A stretch of DNA of 64,000 nt from Clostridiaceae bacterium (GTDB taxonomy: Bacteria; Bacillota; Clostridia; Lachnospirales; Lachnospiraceae), in contig CAJTGF010000007.1 in the NCBI GenBank assembly GCA_910575585.1, positions 1 through 64,000 of the forward strand, written 5' to 3'. The translations under genes and the position numbers were made by a program. Each line of letters begins with the position of its first letter. Positions within the stretch are counted from its first letter, which is position 1. Shown here piece by piece: positions 15,864-25,347 of the stretch. The notes beneath the pieces were generated by a model. It had not been told where the DNA came from. It did no database searches and was given only the letters and a program-made list of their open reading frames with translations.

Positions 15864-16329
15864 AGTCGCATCGCAGATAAGCAGAGATTATGAGGGAAAA
15901 GAAGTGCATTTGATCTGTATTCTGAAAGGCGGCGTATTCTTTACCTGTGAGCTGGCAAAACGGCTTACGATCCCTGTGTCACTGGATTTTATGTCCGTTT
16001 CCAGCTATGGCGCAGGCACAAAGTCCAGCGGTGTGGTGAAGATCATCAAGGATCTTGACGAGCCTTTGGAGGGAAAGCATGTGGTCATCGTGGAGGATAT
16101 CATCGACTCTGGCAGGACGCTGTCCTATTTGCTGGAGATCCTAAAAAAGCGCGGGCCAAAGGATATCCGCCTGTGTACCTTGCTTGACAAGCCGGAGAGA
16201 AGGGTAAAGAAGCAGGTCAAGGTAGATTACACATGTTTTACGATCCCGGATGAATTTGTTGTGGGATATGGTCTGGACTATGATCAGAAATACAGAAATC
16301 TTCCATATATTGGAGTAGTGGAACAGTAA
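15805..16329 (+). CDS. hpt: Hypoxanthine-guanine phosphoribosyltransferase
   Basis: Purine salvage enzyme joining hypoxanthine or guanine to PRPP. The 174-residue protein has the PRPP loop VVIVEDIIDSGRTL and the family motifs LICILKGG and VDYTCF..DEFVVGYGLDY. I chose ATG 15805, six bases after GGAGGAG, in preference to the in-frame ATG at 15790. It starts inside the end of tilS, so the two are coupled. The tilS-hpt-ftsH order is conserved in Firmicutes. Confidence 0.95.
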   Translation: MEEKIRVLISEEDVNKKISEVASQISRDYEGKEVHLICILKGGVFFTCELAKRLTIPVSLDFMSVSSYGAGTKSSGVVKIIKDLDEPLEGKHVVIVEDIIDSGRTLSYLLEILKKRGPKDIRLCTLLDKPERRVKKQVKVDYTCFTIPDEFVVGYGLDYDQKYRNLPYIGVVEQ

Positions 16330-16341
16330 GGAGGCAGTTAG

Positions 16342-18147
16342 TTGAGACAGCGACAATCTATAAGCGGCATGGGACTTTTGCTGGCAATGATGATAGTGAT
16401 GGTCCTGGTGTTCCGCATTACGGGAAACATGGGGGAGGAGACGCCTACGCAGCAGGACTATATCCATGCGGTGCAGGAAAAACAGGTGGCATCGGCCATC
16501 ATCCGTCCCAACAAGGAGACTCCCACAGGCGAACTGGCGCTTACCATGAAGGACGGAAGACAGTGGGTGGTCTATGTGGCTGACGTGAAGGAGGAGCAGA
16601 AGTTTCTCATGGATCAGGGGGTAGCCTGTATCATGGGCAACGTTCCCCAGGAAAGCTATCTTTTGACCATGATCGTGCCTGTCCTTCTCTCCGGCGTGGT
16701 GCTGGTGGTGGTGTTCATGATGATGAACGCCAGGACAACAGGAGGAGGCGCCAACGCCAGGATGATGAATTTTGGCAAAAGCCGGGCAAAGCTTAGCAGG
16801 GATGCCAGCAAATACAATTTTAAAAAAGTGGCAGGACTGCGGGAGGAGAAGGAGGATCTGGAAGAGCTGGTGGATTTTTTGAAGAGTCCTCAAAAGTATA
16901 CCGGCGTAGGCGCCAGGATCCCCAAAGGCATTCTTCTGGTGGGGCCTCCGGGAACCGGAAAAACCCTGTTAGCCAAGGCGGTGGCAGGGGAGTCGGGCGT
17001 TCCTTTTTTCAGTATCTCCGGTTCCGACTTTGTGGAGATGTTTGTGGGCGTAGGCGCGTCCAGAGTCCGGGACCTGTTTGAGGAGGCCAAGAAGAACGCT
17101 CCCTGTATCGTATTTATTGATGAGATTGACGCTGTGGCAAGGCAGAGAGGGACCGGCCTTGGAGGCGGCCATGACGAGAGAGAGCAGACCTTAAACCAGC
17201 TTTTGGTGGAGATGGACGGATTCGGCGTCAATGAAGGGATCATCGTTTTGGCGGCTACCAACCGGGTGGATATTCTGGATCCGGCCATTCTGCGGCCAGG
17301 GCGTTTTGACCGGAAGATCATGGTGGGGCGTCCGGATGTCCGGGGCAGGGAGGAGATCTTAAAGGTCCATGCCCAGGATAAGCCCCTGGGGGACGATGTG
17401 GATCTGGAACGGGTGGCCAGGACCACCGCCGGATTTACGGGAGCCGACTTAGAAAGCCTGCTTAATGAGTCCGCCATCCTTGCGGCTAAAGAAGGACGTA
17501 CTTTTGTGCGTCAGAATGATATTGACCGCTCTTTTATCCGGGTGGGGATCGGGACCGAGAAGCGCAGCCGGGTGATCTCCGACAAGGAGAAGCGGATAAC
17601 GGCCTATCACGAGGCAGGCCACGCCATCCTGTTCCACCTGCTTCCCGAAGTGGGGCCGGTACACACCATATCCATTATCCCTACGGGAAACGGCGCTGCA
17701 GGATACACGATGCCTTTGCCGGAGAAAGACGAGATGTTCAACACAAAGGGGAAGATGCTCCAGACGATCATGGTATCTCTGGGCGGCCGTATTGCGGAGG
17801 AGCTTATTCTGGATGACATTACCACAGGCGCTTCCCAGGATATCAAACAGGCCACGGCCCTTGCCCGTTCCATGGTGGTGAAATACGGCATGTCGGAAAA
17901 AGTGGGTATGATCAATTATGAGACCGAGGGTGATGAAGTGTTCATCGGGCGGGAGATCGGACATACGAAGAGTTACGGCGATGATGTGGCGGCAGCCATA
18001 GACAGCGAGGTAAAGCGGATTATTGATCAGTGCTATGAAAAGGCCAAAGCCATGATTCATGAACATGAGTATGTGCTCCACAAATGTACGGAGGTCCTTC
18101 TGGAGAAAGAGAAAGTTGGGCAGGAAGAATTCGAACTTATGTTTTAA
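16342..18147 (+). CDS. ftsH: ATP-dependent zinc metalloprotease FtsH
   Basis: Membrane-bound AAA+ protease that removes misassembled membrane proteins and short-lived regulators. The 601-residue protein has two membrane segments (about 9-26 and 107-127) around a short extracytoplasmic domain, Walker A GPPGTGKT at 201-208, the SRH region ([17 protein letters not shown]) and the protease zinc site HEAGH at 423-427. The start is a TTG at 16342 nine bases after AAGGAGG; no ATG is available at this position. Slightly shorter than most homologues because the acidic C-terminal tail is reduced. Ends the operon. Confidence 0.95.
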   Translation: MRQRQSISGMGLLLAMMIVMVLVFRITGNMGEETPTQQDYIHAVQEKQVASAIIRPNKETPTGELALTMKDGRQWVVYVADVKEEQKFLMDQGVACIMGNVPQESYLLTMIVPVLLSGVVLVVVFMMMNARTTGGGANARMMNFGKSRAKLSRDASKYNFKKVAGLREEKEDLEELVDFLKSPQKYTGVGARIPKGILLVGPPGTGKTLLAKAVAGESGVPFFSISGSDFVEMFVGVGASRVRDLFEEAKKNAPCIVFIDEIDAVARQRGTGLGGGHDEREQTLNQLLVEMDGFGVNEGIIVLAATNRVDILDPAILRPGRFDRKIMVGRPDVRGREEILKVHAQDKPLGDDVDLERVARTTAGFTGADLESLLNESAILAAKEGRTFVRQNDIDRSFIRVGIGTEKRSRVISDKEKRITAYHEAGHAILFHLLPEVGPVHTISIIPTGNGAAGYTMPLPEKDEMFNTKGKMLQTIMVSLGGRIAEELILDDITTGASQDIKQATALARSMVVKYGMSEKVGMINYETEGDEVFIGREIGHTKSYGDDVAAAIDSEVKRIIDQCYEKAKAMIHEHEYVLHKCTEVLLEKEKVGQEEFELMF

Positions 18148-18306
18148 AAATATGCAATATAAACAAAAAATAGATATGATTTTTGGTAAGTTTGTGCATG
18201 CTGGTTCTTGGAATATTGGAATCGCTGTGGTATTATAATAGACGTAACCCCCCAATACATTATATAGTTTTTGCTACACCCCATAAGAAACGAAATACCT
18301 TCTCCT
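18148..18306. other. Gap after ftsH
   Basis: AT-rich stretch with a TATAAT at 18234-18239 but no -35 at good spacing. It holds no ORF of note and ends at the terminator hairpin. Confidence 0.4.
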
Positions 18307-18336
18307 AAAAGAGCCAGCTACCCCGCTGGCTCTTTT
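18307..18336 (+). terminator. Terminator downstream of ftsH
   Basis: AAAAGAGCCAGC, TACCCC, GCTGGCTCTTTT: a 12-bp perfect stem with a six-base loop and T-run; symmetric, so it can act on both strands. Confidence 0.85.
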
Positions 18337-18469
18337 ACTTTAAAAAACCTGTTATGCAAAAGTCTCCAACAGAAAAAAGAATTATTTGGCAGTATTTTAG
18401 GTTGTATTATTTGTGGGAATCATTTAGAATAGGAAGGCAGGGGATTTATCATAGGAAGGAAAAAGGTGT

Positions 18470-20536
18470 ATGAGGTTTGAAGATCAGGAAACTATCAACA
18501 GGCAGGCCCTGTTTGCGGATGAGAATGAAGAATTCCGCATTCCCGCGCAACCGGATGCGGGACAAGTTGTAACCTTGCGTTTCAGGACTGCCCGAGATAA
18601 CATAGATAATGTATATTATCAGGAAGAGGGGATGGCACAGGAGGAAGCGCTTACAAAGGCGGAATCCGATGAACTGTTTGATTACTACGAATACAAAAAA
18701 GGGGTGCCGGACACCCCGGTCAGATACCGTTTTCGAGTGGTAAAAGGCCAGGAGTCTTGTTACTATAATCGCCTGGGGATCTGCCAGGATGCCCAGGAAT
18801 GTTTCGATTACCGCATAACACCCGGGTTCCATACGCCGGAGTGGGTCAAGGGGGCGGTCATGTATCAGATCTTTGTGGACCGTTTCTGCAACGGAGACCC
18901 GGACAATGATGTGCAGGACTGCGAGTACATGTATATCGGCAGGCCGGTGAGCCAGGTAAAGGACTGGGACCAGAATCCTTCCACCATGGATGTAGGGTGT
19001 TTTTACGGAGGGGATCTTCAGGGAGTGTGGAACAAACTGGACTACCTCCAGGGCCTGGGGGTGGAGGTTATCTATTTTAACCCTCTGTTTGTCTCTCCGT
19101 CTAACCACAAATACGATACCCAGGATTATGATCACATTGATCCCCATTACGGGCGCATCGTGAAAGACGGCGGGGATGTGCTGGGGCCGGAAGCTGCCAA
19201 CAACGAGAATGCCTCCAAGTACCGGCTCCGTTCCGCGGACCCGGACAATCTGAAAGCCAGCAATGAATTTTTTGCCAAGTTTGTGGAGGAAGTCCACCGC
19301 AGGGGCATGCGAGTGATCATGGACGGCGTGTTCAACCACTGCGGGTCTTTTAATAAGTGGCTGGACAGGGAGCAGATCTACCAGGGCAGCGACAGCTATG
19401 AAGCAGGGGCCTATGTATCGGAGGAAAGCCCTTACCGCTCCTTTTTCAAATTCCACAGGGAAGATGCCTGGCCCAATAATCCCCACTATGACGGATGGTG
19501 GGGCCACGACACGCTTCCAAAGCTGAACTATGCGGATCCAAAACTGTACAAGTACGTAATGGATATTGCCAGGAAGTGGGTCTCCCCGCCGTATCATGTG
19601 GACGGCTGGCGTCTGGATGTGGCGGCGGACTTAGGCCACACCAGCGAGGATAACCACAAGTTCTGGAGGGATTTCCGCAAGGTAGTGAAAGAGGCGAATC
19701 CGGAGGCGGTCATCCTGGCGGAACACTATGGAGACCCGGGCAGCTGGCTTCAGGGCGACCAGTGGGATACGGTGATGAATTACGACGCGTTTATGGAGCC
19801 GGTGACATGGTTCCTTACCGGCATGGAGAAGCACAGCGACGAGTACAACGAGACCATGTACGGCAATGGGGAAGCCTTTTTCCTTTCCATGTTCTACCAT
19901 ATGAGCAAGATGCAGACCCAGTCAATGCAGATCTCCATGAACGAGTTGTCCAATCACGACCACAGCCGGTTCCTTACCAGGACAAACCGGACCGTGGGCC
20001 GCATCAATACGGCTGGGGCGGAGGCGGCGGACAGAGGCGTCAACAAGGGTATCTTTAGGGAAGCCGTGCTCATCCAGATGACATGGCCCGGCGCTCCTAC
20101 CGTGTATTACGGAGACGAAGCCGGCCTGTGCGGGTGGACAGACCCGGATAACCGCAGGACGTACCCCTGGGGGAAGGAAGATCTGGATCTGATCGAATTT
20201 CACAGATATGTGATCTCCCTCCACAAGAGATGCCCGGCGCTGCGGAAAGGTTCTGTCAAACAGCTTTTGGCAGATTACCAGTTTATCAGCTACGGCCGGT
20301 TCTTTGGCCGCAACCGGTGCGTTGTGGCGGTAAACAACAGCGATGGCCAGCGGGAAGTGAAGCTGCCTGTGTGGGAGATCGGGATTACAGACAAAGACAC
20401 CGTGACCCAGGTTATTACCACAAGCACAGAGGGATACGAAGCGGATTTTCTTGTCCATGAGGTTTTGGATGGATGTGTGTCCCTTACCATGAAACCGTAC
20501 AGCGGAATTTTACTGATTTCCAACAAAAAACCTTGA
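18470..20536 (+). CDS. GH13 alpha-amylase/neopullulanase-like enzyme
   Basis: A 688-residue cytoplasmic glycoside hydrolase of family 13, best described as cyclomaltodextrinase/neopullulanase-like. Residues 1-115 form an N-terminal beta domain; the catalytic barrel follows from about 125 (VMYQIFVDRFCNGD). The nucleophile is Asp383 (GWRLDVA), the acid/base Glu418 (ILAEHYG) and the third carboxylate Asp497 (LSNHDHSRF). An insertion around residues 220-265 is longer than in many relatives. No signal peptide, so it should act on imported maltodextrins. It stands alone between terminators; glgB lies 27 kb away. Confidence 0.88.
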   Translation: MRFEDQETINRQALFADENEEFRIPAQPDAGQVVTLRFRTARDNIDNVYYQEEGMAQEEALTKAESDELFDYYEYKKGVPDTPVRYRFRVVKGQESCYYNRLGICQDAQECFDYRITPGFHTPEWVKGAVMYQIFVDRFCNGDPDNDVQDCEYMYIGRPVSQVKDWDQNPSTMDVGCFYGGDLQGVWNKLDYLQGLGVEVIYFNPLFVSPSNHKYDTQDYDHIDPHYGRIVKDGGDVLGPEAANNENASKYRLRSADPDNLKASNEFFAKFVEEVHRRGMRVIMDGVFNHCGSFNKWLDREQIYQGSDSYEAGAYVSEESPYRSFFKFHREDAWPNNPHYDGWWGHDTLPKLNYADPKLYKYVMDIARKWVSPPYHVDGWRLDVAADLGHTSEDNHKFWRDFRKVVKEANPEAVILAEHYGDPGSWLQGDQWDTVMNYDAFMEPVTWFLTGMEKHSDEYNETMYGNGEAFFLSMFYHMSKMQTQSMQISMNELSNHDHSRFLTRTNRTVGRINTAGAEAADRGVNKGIFREAVLIQMTWPGAPTVYYGDEAGLCGWTDPDNRRTYPWGKEDLDLIEFHRYVISLHKRCPALRKGSVKQLLADYQFISYGRFFGRNRCVVAVNNSDGQREVKLPVWEIGITDKDTVTQVITTSTEGYEADFLVHEVLDGCVSLTMKPYSGILLISNKKP

Positions 20537-20561
20537 TTTTTTTCCATGGCTGTGATAATAT
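20533..20561 (+). promoter_or_regulatory. Promoter of the tRNA-Tyr/tRNA-Leu genes
   Basis: TTGATT (20533-20538) and TAATAT (20556-20561), spacing 17, beginning just before the end of the GH13 gene and 24 bases upstream of tRNA-Tyr. Confidence 0.5.
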
Positions 20562-20585
20562 AGTTATCGCTTGTCAGAGCCATAT

Positions 20586-20667
20586 GGATGGGTTCCCGAG
20601 TGGCCAAAGGGGGCAGACTGTAAATCTGTTGCGACACGCTTCGATGGTTCGAATCCATCTCCATCCA
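20586..20667 (+). tRNA. tRNA-Tyr (GUA)
   Basis: Full cloverleaf with a long variable arm. The anticodon loop CTGTAAA gives GUA. Acceptor GGATGGG pairs with TCCATCC with one G-U; discriminator A. CCA is not encoded. Confidence 0.95.
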
Positions 20668-20694
20668 TTTTTCCTGTCAGAGAATGGGAGACCT

Positions 20695-20780
20695 GCCGCA
20701 GTGGCGGAACTGGCAGACGCACAGGACTTAAAATCCTGCGGGACTAATCTCTCGTGCCGGTTCGATTCCGGCCTGCGGCA
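20695..20780 (+). tRNA. tRNA-Leu (UAA)
   Basis: 86-base class II tRNA. Acceptor GCCGCAG pairs with CTGCGGC, the anticodon loop CTTAAAA gives UAA and the variable arm is long. CCA is not encoded. Lies 27 bases after tRNA-Tyr. Confidence 0.95.
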
Positions 20781-20782
20781 TT

Positions 20783-20818
20783 AAAAAAGCCTCGGTTTTC
20801 CGGGGCTTTTTTATTTTT
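20783..20818 (+). terminator. Terminator of the Tyr-Leu tRNA unit
   Basis: AAAAAAGCCTCGG, TTTT, CCGGGGCTTTTTT: a short GC stem with a T-run directly after tRNA-Leu. Confidence 0.8.
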
Positions 20819-20880
20819 ATACCCCCGTTTGAAACAGCCGGATGTAGAAAGATCGTATAAGAAGGAGGCAGTAAGACAGT

Positions 20881-22035
20881 ATGAACAAAAAAGAAGTTTC
20901 TGAGATCCGCAAGCAGTACACGCCGGAGCACTGTACCATTTCCCGCATATGCGGATGCTACATAGACGCGGAAAAGAATATTAAGACAGAACTTAAGGAG
21001 GCATTTCTCTCCCTGCCTGAGGATGATGCCTTCAAATACTTTACCATTTTTAAAAAGACGCTGTCCGGGACTTTGGGGCGTAATCTGCTGAATCTGGATT
21101 TTCCGCTGGAGGAGGAAAAAGAGGGAGGAGCCCAGGAGTTTCTTTTAAAGCTGCGGGACAGCCAGCTAAAAGATGACGACCTGATCCATCAGTTTTACAA
21201 CAAGGTCATTGAGAATTTTGAGTATGGGGAAAATTATTATATTATCCTGATCCATGTCTCCTATGATGTTCCCGGCAAGGCCGCAGATGGCATAGAGATG
21301 TATGACGCTTCTGACAATGTATACAATTACATACTCTGCAGCATCTGTCCGGTACATTTGTCAAAGCCGGGGCTGGGATACAATATTGAGAAAAACTGCA
21401 TTGAGAACAGGACCCAGGACTGGATCGTGGATCAGCCGGTAAAAGGGTTTTTGTTCCCCTGTTTTAATGAACGTTATACTGACATCCACAGCATGCTCTA
21501 TTATACGAAAAATGCTGCCGAACTTCAGGAGGACTTTATCCAGAAAATGTTTGGCTGCAGCCGCATCCCTCTTTCGGCGGACGATCAGAAGGAGACGTTT
21601 AATGCCCTGCTGTCTGACACTCTGGGGGAGGACTGTGATTACGACGTCATAAAAAATATCCATGAGACTTTAAATACCAGGCTGGAAGAATTTAAAGACG
21701 AGCCGGAGCCTTTGGAGCTGGGCAAGCAGGAGGTGCGCCGTCTTTTGGAGGACAGCGGTGTGCCGGATGAGAAGCTGGAGGAATTTGACCAGCATTACGA
21801 CCAATGCGCAGGAGAGTCCACATCCTTTTTGGCTTCCAATATTGTCAATGCCAGGGGCTTTCACATTGAGACGGCGGATGTGGTGGTGCAGGTGAAGCCG
21901 GAGGCGGCAGACCTGGTGGAGACCAGGTTCATCGGCGGACGCCAGTGCCTGGTCATTGCCATCAATGAACATGTGGAGGTTAACGGGGTCAACGTCAGGA
22001 TTATGGAGGAGAAAGAGGAAGAGGGGGAACAGTAA
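20881..22035 (+). CDS. DUF4317 family protein
   Basis: A 384-residue soluble protein of unknown function, starting MNKKEVSEIRKQYTPEHCTI, a start I associate with the Clostridia-specific DUF4317 family. It contains the CGCYID motif near the N-terminus, an acidic central part and a C-terminal domain (about 300-375) with alternating Val-rich strands. No signal peptide or membrane segment. It follows the tRNA terminator with its own AAGGAGG site and has no clear operon partner; the next gene is convergent. Confidence 0.75.
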   Translation: MNKKEVSEIRKQYTPEHCTISRICGCYIDAEKNIKTELKEAFLSLPEDDAFKYFTIFKKTLSGTLGRNLLNLDFPLEEEKEGGAQEFLLKLRDSQLKDDDLIHQFYNKVIENFEYGENYYIILIHVSYDVPGKAADGIEMYDASDNVYNYILCSICPVHLSKPGLGYNIEKNCIENRTQDWIVDQPVKGFLFPCFNERYTDIHSMLYYTKNAAELQEDFIQKMFGCSRIPLSADDQKETFNALLSDTLGEDCDYDVIKNIHETLNTRLEEFKDEPEPLELGKQEVRRLLEDSGVPDEKLEEFDQHYDQCAGESTSFLASNIVNARGFHIETADVVVQVKPEAADLVETRFIGGRQCLVIAINEHVEVNGVNVRIMEEKEEEGEQ

Positions 22036-22057
22036 TTTTGGCAGGTCGTCCCTCCTG

Positions 22058-22678
22058 TCAACTGCGCGCCCCGCTTCTGTTCTCATAGTATTGGATCCAC
22101 TCATCTAAACTCCACGGCTCGTAATCAGAGTACATGCAGAAACAGTTGATCATGTTGCAGGGAATATGCCGCTCATTGCCCTGAACGTCCGTGATTACGG
22201 TTTGTCTGGTGATCTGCTGGAACTGCTCCACAAGCCGCTGGTCTTTGGTGTCGTGGACATGGCCGTAAAGCATATAGGTTTTGGGGAAGCCTTTTGCGGT
22301 CAGATGGTATTGGCTGTTGTAGCACAGGATCGGGTAGTGGCACAGCACAACTTTCCGGTTATTGTCCGACATCTCCGCATAGGGTTTTATCCACACGAAG
22401 CGGGAGGTGTTAGCCTCCCTGTGATTCAGAAAACGGTCGTGATTACCCTGGATCATGTATAGTTTTCCGTGAAGCTGTTGCAAAAGCGTATTGGTATCCT
22501 GGACATTACCCCAGGACAGATCGCCCAGGATGACCACTTCGTCTTTTTTGCGGACTTTTTGGTTCCATTTTTCGATCATATATGTGTTCATCTGGTGGGT
22601 GTCCTCAAAACCGCGCTTATCCATGTGGGTATTCATAGCCTGATGAAAAAAATGGAGATCTGCAATATAATATCTCAT
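22058..22678 (-). CDS. Calcineurin-like metallophosphoesterase
   Basis: A 206-residue cytoplasmic phosphoesterase with the metal-binding motifs in order: DLH (7-9), GDLSWG, GNHD, and the later CHYP and GHVHD. Substrate cannot be told; small members of this family cleave phosphomonoesters or diesters. Starts after GGAGGA on the minus strand. It is convergent with the DUF4317 gene, 22 bases from its stop, without a clear terminator between. Confidence 0.85.
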   Translation of the reverse strand: MRYYIADLHFFHQAMNTHMDKRGFEDTHQMNTYMIEKWNQKVRKKDEVVILGDLSWGNVQDTNTLLQQLHGKLYMIQGNHDRFLNHREANTSRFVWIKPYAEMSDNNRKVVLCHYPILCYNSQYHLTAKGFPKTYMLYGHVHDTKDQRLVEQFQQITRQTVITDVQGNERHIPCNMINCFCMYSDYEPWSLDEWIQYYENRSGARS

Positions 22679-22825
22679 AAAATCCTCCCTGTTTTCTGGA
22701 AAAAACGTAATATGACGGAGGATTTTGTGAGATTCTCCGAAAATATCTGTTTATTTGACCTTGGATACCACTATATTACTACTTTTTGTTAAGGTGTGCA
22801 ATACGAAAAAGGAAGGAAAAAAAGA

Positions 22826-22854
22826 TTGACAACAGCAGAAAAGTATTGTAAACT
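22826..22854 (+). promoter_or_regulatory. Promoter of the tRNA-Phe/tRNA-Gly genes
   Basis: TTGACA (22826-22831) and TAAACT (22849-22854), spacing 17, 43 bases before tRNA-Phe. Confidence 0.7.
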
Positions 22855-22897
22855 ATGTAAGTCTGAAGTCGCCGGAAGTATGATGGAGGGATGACGG

Positions 22898-22970
<73 letters not shown>

Positions 22971-23025
22971 TGGAGCAGGAAACATCAGAAGGAAAACTGC
23001 ATATAGTAAAGTATAGATAAGATTT

Positions 23026-23096
23026 GCGGGTGTAGTTCAATGGTAGAACACCAGCCTTCCAAGCTGGATACGTGGGTTCGATTCCCATCACCCGCT
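23026..23096 (+). tRNA. tRNA-Gly (UCC)
   Basis: 71-base tRNA. Acceptor GCGGGTG pairs with CACCCGC; the anticodon loop CTTCCAA gives UCC; discriminator T, CCA not encoded. Confidence 0.95.
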
Positions 23097-23105
23097 CTAT
23101 TTTTT

Positions 23106-23142
23106 GAGAGAGGGATTTTCAGCGAAAAGCTGACCATCCCTC
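23106..23142 (+). terminator. Hairpin after tRNA-Gly
   Basis: AGAGGGAT and ATCCCTCT pair around an inner CAGC/GCTG stem; only three T follow, so termination may be weak. Confidence 0.5.
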
Positions 23143-23179
23143 TTTGGCTTTGAGGAGGACGATATTTCCTCCATTACGT

Positions 23180-24076
23180 CTAAGATATTCTCGGAGTCCC
23201 TTTCTCCCTGTCCAGTTCATCCATCCCCAGTTTTAACGCCCCCAGGATCCCCTGATCGTCATTGAGAGAGGGAAGCACGATGTAGCTGTCCAAATCCTCC
23301 AACTCCTTCGTCACAAGGTATCCGCCGATCATGTCCTTTACATACTGGCGGATCCGCCCCATAAGATGGGTCTGATGCATCACGCCGCCTCCCAGGATGA
23401 TCTTCTGGGGGGACAATATCATGATATAGCTTGTCAGAGCGTGAGCCAGGTAGTAAGCCTCCAGATCCCACACCTGGGGCCTGTCTGCCAGTTCTTTGGC
23501 AGGAGCGCCCCACCGGGCCTCGATAGCAGGACCGGAGGCCAGACCTTCCAGACAGGTTCCGTGGTAAGGGCATTTTCCTTTATAGGTATCATCAGAACGG
23601 ACAGGCATAAGGATGTGCCCGCCCTCCGGGTGCAGCATGCCATGGAGGAGTTTTCCGTCCGCCATGATTCCGACTCCGATACCGGTACCTACGGTAATAT
23701 AGATAGCGGAATCCAGGCCCCTGGCACAGCCCCAGGTAGCCTCCCCAAGCATAGAGCCGTTGACATCTGTATCAAACCCAACCGGAACATTTAATTGTTC
23801 CCTGAAATAGCCGCAGATATCATAATTTTTCCACGGCAGTTTCGGCGTTGTGGTAATGTAACCGTAGGTTTTTGAGCTGCGGTTTAAATCAATAGGGCCG
23901 AAACACCCGATTCCAAGAGCGGCAATGCCCTTGTCCAGAAAAAATTCCGCCAGTTTCGGCATGGTACCGTCCGGTGTCTGTGTGGGAATGGAGATCCGCT
24001 CCAGAATTTCTCCCTGCTCATTGCCGATGGCGCACACCATCTTTGTGCCGCCCGCTTCCAGCGCTCCAAATAACAT
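23180..24076 (-). CDS. ROK-family sugar kinase (fructokinase type)
   Basis: A 298-residue ATP-dependent sugar kinase very like B. subtilis GmuE/YdhR, a fructokinase. The ATP loop is GALEAGGTKMVC at the start; DTDVNGSMLGE and TVGTGIGVG are present; the ROK zinc motif appears as HPEGGH...CPYHGTCLEGLASGPA. Its likely role is to phosphorylate fructose, linking with the mannose-6-phosphate isomerase encoded just upstream. It is the last gene of the minus-strand sugar cluster; a 162-bp palindromic repeat separates it from manA. Confidence 0.88.
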   Translation of the reverse strand: MLFGALEAGGTKMVCAIGNEQGEILERISIPTQTPDGTMPKLAEFFLDKGIAALGIGCFGPIDLNRSSKTYGYITTTPKLPWKNYDICGYFREQLNVPVGFDTDVNGSMLGEATWGCARGLDSAIYITVGTGIGVGIMADGKLLHGMLHPEGGHILMPVRSDDTYKGKCPYHGTCLEGLASGPAIEARWGAPAKELADRPQVWDLEAYYLAHALTSYIMILSPQKIILGGGVMHQTHLMGRIRQYVKDMIGGYLVTKELEDLDSYIVLPSLNDDQGILGALKLGMDELDREKGTPRIS

Positions 24077-24099
24077 AGTATATCCTCCTCCTGATTAGG

Positions 24100-24261
24100 A
24101 TGTACTCTCGTAATCGCTCTTGCACCTGCCTTTGTGGATGATTTTCCGTCATATGTACATAAATTTAATAACGTACATTCCACGTACGCCTCATAAATTT
24201 ATGCACATCTGACAAAAAATCATCTCACAAAATCAGGCACAAAGAGACTCCGAGAGTACAT
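24100..24261. repeat. Palindromic dispersed repeat, copy 2 (162 bp)
   Basis: Same element as at 10632-10745, in the same orientation, with matching ends (ATGTACTCTCG at 24100-24110 and CCGAGAGTACAT at 24250-24261). It carries about 48 extra bases at the apex. That insert is itself palindromic: CATAAATTTA and TAAATTTATG flank ACGTAC repeats. It lies between the manA stop and the ROK kinase start, so the cluster transcript would carry it as a long hairpin. Confidence 0.8.
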
Positions 24262-24277
24262 TAGATTGCAATTTTGT

Positions 24278-25219
24278 TTACACATGTGTAATGATCAGTT
24301 CCATTTCACCCTGACACTTGAGCATCCCGTATCCCGTGGGAACCAGAAGATGATCCCCCGCCTTAACCGGATATGCGTTTAACATGCCGTTGCCCGCCGT
24401 AACGTCGATGAGCATAAACGGATAATTCTGGCTGATGGAAACATGAGTTTTCACATTCCATTTGGTTACGGAAAAGTAGGGGCCGTTTACCAGAATGCGG
24501 GTTTCGTAGTCTCCATGGTCCTCCGTATCTCCCATGGTATCCATGGCTTGGTGGGGACAGGTGATTACGTCCATACTCTCCTTTAGATGAAGCTGCCTTG
24601 GCTTTCCGTCCTGGAGACGTCCATAATCATACAGACGGTAAGTGGTATCGCTGTTCTGCTGAACTTCCAGAAGCAGAGTCCCTTTCCGGATGGCATGAAC
24701 GGTTCCGGCAGGGATATAGAAAAAGTCTCCCTTGCGGATGGAAAATTTCCTGAGAAGATCATCCCATCTGTCCTCCGCGATCATCTGTTTCAGTTCTTCC
24801 CTGCTTTTTGCGTGGTGTCCGATGATAATGTCCGCGCCTTCATCACAGTCCAGAATATACCAGCACTCGGTCTTTCCCTGGCTGCCGTTCTCATGGACAA
24901 ATGCGTACGCATCATCCGGATGTACCTGGATGCTTAGATGGTCATTGGCGTCAATGACCTTCACCAGCAGAGGAAATTCCTTTCCTTCCATGCCGCCGAA
25001 CAGTTCCCGATGGTTCTCCCAAAGGCTGTCCAGGGTCTGTCCGTCATAGGTTCCGCCCATAACCGTGCTTGCCCCGTGGGCATTGGCGCTGATGACCCAG
25101 GCTTCCCCCGTGTCGTCTCCCGGAATGGGGTAGCTGTAGACATCCCGCATCTTATGGCCGCCCCAAAGGACCTGTTTGAAAAACGGTCTGAAAAATATCA
25201 GCTCATTCATATGTTTCAC
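24278..25219 (-). CDS. manA: Mannose-6-phosphate isomerase, class I
   Basis: Zinc enzyme interconverting mannose-6-phosphate and fructose-6-phosphate. The 313-residue length is that of the short Firmicute type (ManA/GmuF). Zinc ligands are visible in IQVHPDD, GKTECWY and GTVHAI. The start is a GTG at 25219 after AGGAGGA; an ATG three codons in is possible but poorly spaced. It lies between the PTS gene and the ROK kinase, so the cluster can bring mannose and fructose units into glycolysis. Confidence 0.92.
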   Translation of the reverse strand: MKHMNELIFFRPFFKQVLWGGHKMRDVYSYPIPGDDTGEAWVISANAHGASTVMGGTYDGQTLDSLWENHRELFGGMEGKEFPLLVKVIDANDHLSIQVHPDDAYAFVHENGSQGKTECWYILDCDEGADIIIGHHAKSREELKQMIAEDRWDDLLRKFSIRKGDFFYIPAGTVHAIRKGTLLLEVQQNSDTTYRLYDYGRLQDGKPRQLHLKESMDVITCPHQAMDTMGDTEDHGDYETRILVNGPYFSVTKWNVKTHVSISQNYPFMLIDVTAGNGMLNAYPVKAGDHLLVPTGYGMLKCQGEMELIITHV

Positions 25220-25287
25220 AAGCGTTCCTCCTCATAATTATAATATAAAGATAGCACAAACAGGGACAAAATAAAAGCAAAAGCATT

Positions 25288-25332
25288 AAAAATCCCCTGT
25301 ATGGAGGAGGGTTCATCTTCCGATACAGGGGA
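25288..25332 (-). terminator. Terminator after the PTS EIIC gene
   Basis: On the minus strand TCCCCTGTAT pairs with ATACAGGGGA (10 bp) around a 20-base loop, followed by TTTTT. It separates the GH1-EIIC pair from manA-ROK, which may use a weak promoter between (TTGTCC-16-TATATT just upstream of the manA ribosome site). Confidence 0.75.
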
Positions 25333-25347
25333 ACGAAAAAGAGAAGA

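Noticed and set aside
18208-18239. Promoter before the GH13 gene using TATAAT at 18234
   Set aside because: No -35 at 16-18 bases and a terminator lies between it and the gene.
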